This document shows positions 62,780 through 64,000 of a stretch of DNA of 64,000 bases, piece after piece (positions within the stretch are counted from its first letter, which is position 1; every line of letters starts with the position of its first letter). The notes under the pieces were generated by a model that worked only from the letters and a program-made list of their open reading frames with translations, made no database searches and had not been told where the DNA came from. The translations under genes were made by a program, and so were the position numbers. Origin of the DNA: Thermococcus sp. 18S1 (GTDB lineage Archaea; Methanobacteriota_B; Thermococci; Thermococcales; Thermococcaceae); NCBI RefSeq assembly GCF_012027645.1, contig NZ_SNUU01000001.1, positions 1,488,001-1,552,000 on the forward strand, in the 5' to 3' direction.

Positions 62780-63105
62780 AACGAGCGCATGAAGACTACA
62801 TCAACGATATCATTGAGGCAATAGCGCTGATAGAAGAGTTCACCGCCAACATGGAGTTTGAGGAATTCGAGCGAGACAAGAAGACCCAGTTTGCAGTTAT
62901 TCGGGCTCTGGAGATAATCGGTGAAGCCGCCAAGGCCATCCCAGAAGAGTTCAAGGAGAAACACCCGGAAGTGCCCTGGAAAGAGATGGCAAGAATGAGG
63001 GATAAACTTATACACGCGTATTTTGGAGTTGATCTTCGGGTGGTGTGGCGAACCCTCAACGAAGACATTCCACAGCTGAAAAAGAAGCTGGAAACACTCA
63101 TTTAG
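62776..63105 (+). CDS. hepT: HEPN-domain toxin (DUF86)
   Basis: 109 residues, helical, with the HEPN RNase motif R-x4-H-x-Y as RDKLIHAYF and the [11 protein letters not shown] region. HepT toxins cut RNA (tRNA ends) until AMPylated on the motif Tyr by MntA. Four-base overlap with mntA at the start and with DUF192 at the end (opposite strand). Confidence 0.9.
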   Translation: MKRAHEDYINDIIEAIALIEEFTANMEFEEFERDKKTQFAVIRALEIIGEAAKAIPEEFKEKHPEVPWKEMARMRDKLIHAYFGVDLRVVWRTLNEDIPQLKKKLETLI

Positions 63106-63572
63106 TTCCCCTTCACCTTCATTTCCTTAACGCTCTCGGCCATTACGACACCGTTGGACGTCTCAAAGGATATCTTGTCCGGCAGGGCGACCTTGACGGG
63201 CACGGCCTTTTCCTTCTCTTCGCTCGGTGTCCAGTTTATTACATCTCCCTCCTCTACCTCAAGAACCCTCGTTATCCCAACGGGCCCCTCGATTATGTAC
63301 TTTGCGGCTTTTCTGGGGGTGTAGAGCCGCCACTTCTTGGCAGTCTTGAAGTCGACGACTCTCCTCGACGAGTCGAGCCAGATGACGTCTATATCGTCCA
63401 GCATGAAGAACATGTGGATTGACGCGTTGGCCTTTGTCTCGGCGGGAAGAACGAAGACAAGGGCATAGTTGATATTCCTGATGAGCATTAACCCTCTAAA
63501 CCGTTTGAAGAAGCTATCGGCAAGCTTGACTCTCCCGTGCCATGTTCTGCCTTTGGTCTCGTTGATGAGCAT
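63102..63572 (-). CDS. DUF192 family protein
   Basis: 156 residues. The DUF192 core is seen in [38 protein letters not shown] and [13 protein letters not shown], then a C-terminal extension of about 45 residues. Function unknown; often exported in bacteria, but no signal peptide here. Start ATG 63572; TATA-like AAACTTATC about 25-30 nt upstream leaves almost no leader. Confidence 0.87.
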   Translation of the reverse strand: MLINETKGRTWHGRVKLADSFFKRFRGLMLIRNINYALVFVLPAETKANASIHMFFMLDDIDVIWLDSSRRVVDFKTAKKWRLYTPRKAAKYIIEGPVGITRVLEVEEGDVINWTPSEEKEKAVPVKVALPDKISFETSNGVVMAESVKEMKVKGN

Positions 63573-63623
63573 GATAGAAGATAGAAATGCTGATTGATAA
63601 GTTTTTGGGAAAAGAAACGGGGA

Positions 63624-64000
63624 TCAGAGTTCCCCTGCCTTGGCCTTCTCTCCAAGTTCGAAGCCTTTGTGGAGGGCCCTCAGGTTTATCTCCTCCGTTC
63701 CCTTCGGCACGGCGTCCAAAACGGCTTTCTCTATGGCCTCCCTGCTCACAATCTCCGTCCACGCGGTAAGGATTCCAAGGGTGAGGATGTTCATGGTGAG
63801 GCTGAGGCCGGTTGTTTCCTCGGCTATCTCCGTGAGGGGAAGCGGGAGCACCTCAAGCTTCTTCTCAAACTCGAAATCCCTGTGGGGAACGAGGTCCTTC
63901 TCGACTATTATCTTGGCGCCCTCCCTCACCGTGCGGAGGTACTTGTTGTAGGCCTCCTGGGAGAAGAACACCGCGCAGTCCGGCTTTAGCGTCTTGGGGT
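63624..64000 (-). CDS. 2-oxoacid:ferredoxin oxidoreductase gamma/beta-type subunit (partial, 5' end outside window)
   Basis: The last 125 or so codons, open to the window edge (reading PKTLKPDCAVFFSQEAY first). The fold and phrases such as KIIVEKDLVPHR and ETTGLSLTMNILTLGIL fit the catalytic-domain gamma subunit family shared by pyruvate, 2-oxoglutarate and indolepyruvate oxidoreductases, which oxidise 2-oxoacids with CoA and ferredoxin. An IorB-type subunit is possible; the missing half would decide. Confidence 0.72.
   Translation of the reverse strand, partial: PKTLKPDCAVFFSQEAYNKYLRTVREGAKIIVEKDLVPHRDFEFEKKLEVLPLPLTEIAEETTGLSLTMNILTLGILTAWTEIVSREAIEKAVLDAVPKGTEEINLRALHKGFELGEKAKAGEL

Noticed and set aside
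1-64000. CRISPR array, insertion sequence or prophage
   Set aside because: No regular spaced repeats, no transposase or integrase, and no terminal repeats were seen; the LAGLIDADG gene is the only clear mobile element.

Overview
The window is a stretch of a hyperthermophilic archaeal chromosome, almost certainly Thermococcus or a close Thermococcales relative. Evidence: the sulfhydrogenase operon hydBGDA with its maturation protease, archaeal LonB, S3Ae/S15/Pcc1/GAN gene order, archaeal MetK and RibK, class III pilin signal peptides, Shine-Dalgarno sites of the GGAGGTGAT type, and TATA boxes about 25 nt upstream of inferred starts. Almost all DNA is coding; about 70 protein genes are called.

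Layout. 1-1.8 kb: aRF1 (partial), a BofA-like membrane protein and a HEAT-repeat protein. 1.9-8.4 kb: three large polytopic membrane proteins of glycosyltransferase type, the first visibly AT-rich, meeting two small class III pilin-like genes. 8.4-13.3 kb: an HTH protein, a site-2 protease, both subunits of phosphomevalonate dehydratase (archaeal mevalonate pathway) and two exported proteins. 13.3-14.3 kb: initiator tRNA-Met with a LAGLIDADG endonuclease gene abutting it. 14.4-18.3 kb: S15, GAN nuclease, Pcc1, S3Ae and a SPOUT methyltransferase. 18.4-26.6 kb: small regulators and housekeeping genes (DUF92, Lrp, MazG, ArsR, JAMM, RidA, DUF2666-like), LonB and SufCB. 26.6-31.2 kb: soluble NiFe sulfhydrogenase. 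31.5-41.6 kb: a double substrate-binding lipoprotein, a CBS regulator, EamA transporter, DUF2226-like protein, TrkA-N/DHH protein, PRC-barrel, riboflavin kinase, endonuclease V and translin-like protein. 41.9-54.9 kb: MetK, an adenylate kinase-like ATPase, M48 peptidase, phosphoesterase, aminotransferase, carbamoyltransferase, ProRS, hydroxyacid dehydrogenase, M42 peptidase and two TauE exporters. 55-59.7 kb: a tandemly duplicated module of a secreted helical-repeat protein plus a membrane-anchored winged-helix protein. 59.7-64 kb: MetRS, a PTPS-family enzyme, an MNT/HEPN toxin-antitoxin pair, DUF192 and a partial 2-oxoacid oxidoreductase subunit.

Non-coding RNA is the richest hidden layer. 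I see one convincing H/ACA guide RNA (34392-34549), two convincing C/D box guide RNAs (18388-18446 and 35547-35609), one more C/D candidate (21466-21534) and a GC-rich structured element (41658-41813). Most sit behind their own TATA box. Regulatory candidates include a SurR-like site before hydB, a GNRA-capped hairpin before rpsO, a near-palindromic bidirectional promoter at 8415-8427, and a 16-bp element shared by the promoters of the two secreted-protein/membrane-HTH modules.

The best candidate for an undescribed system is the 55045-59674 module: an exported, glycosylation-site-rich helical-repeat protein followed by a single-pass membrane protein with an outside beta domain and an inside DNA-binding domain, duplicated side by side under related promoters, with a third relative of the exported protein at 48754-49149.
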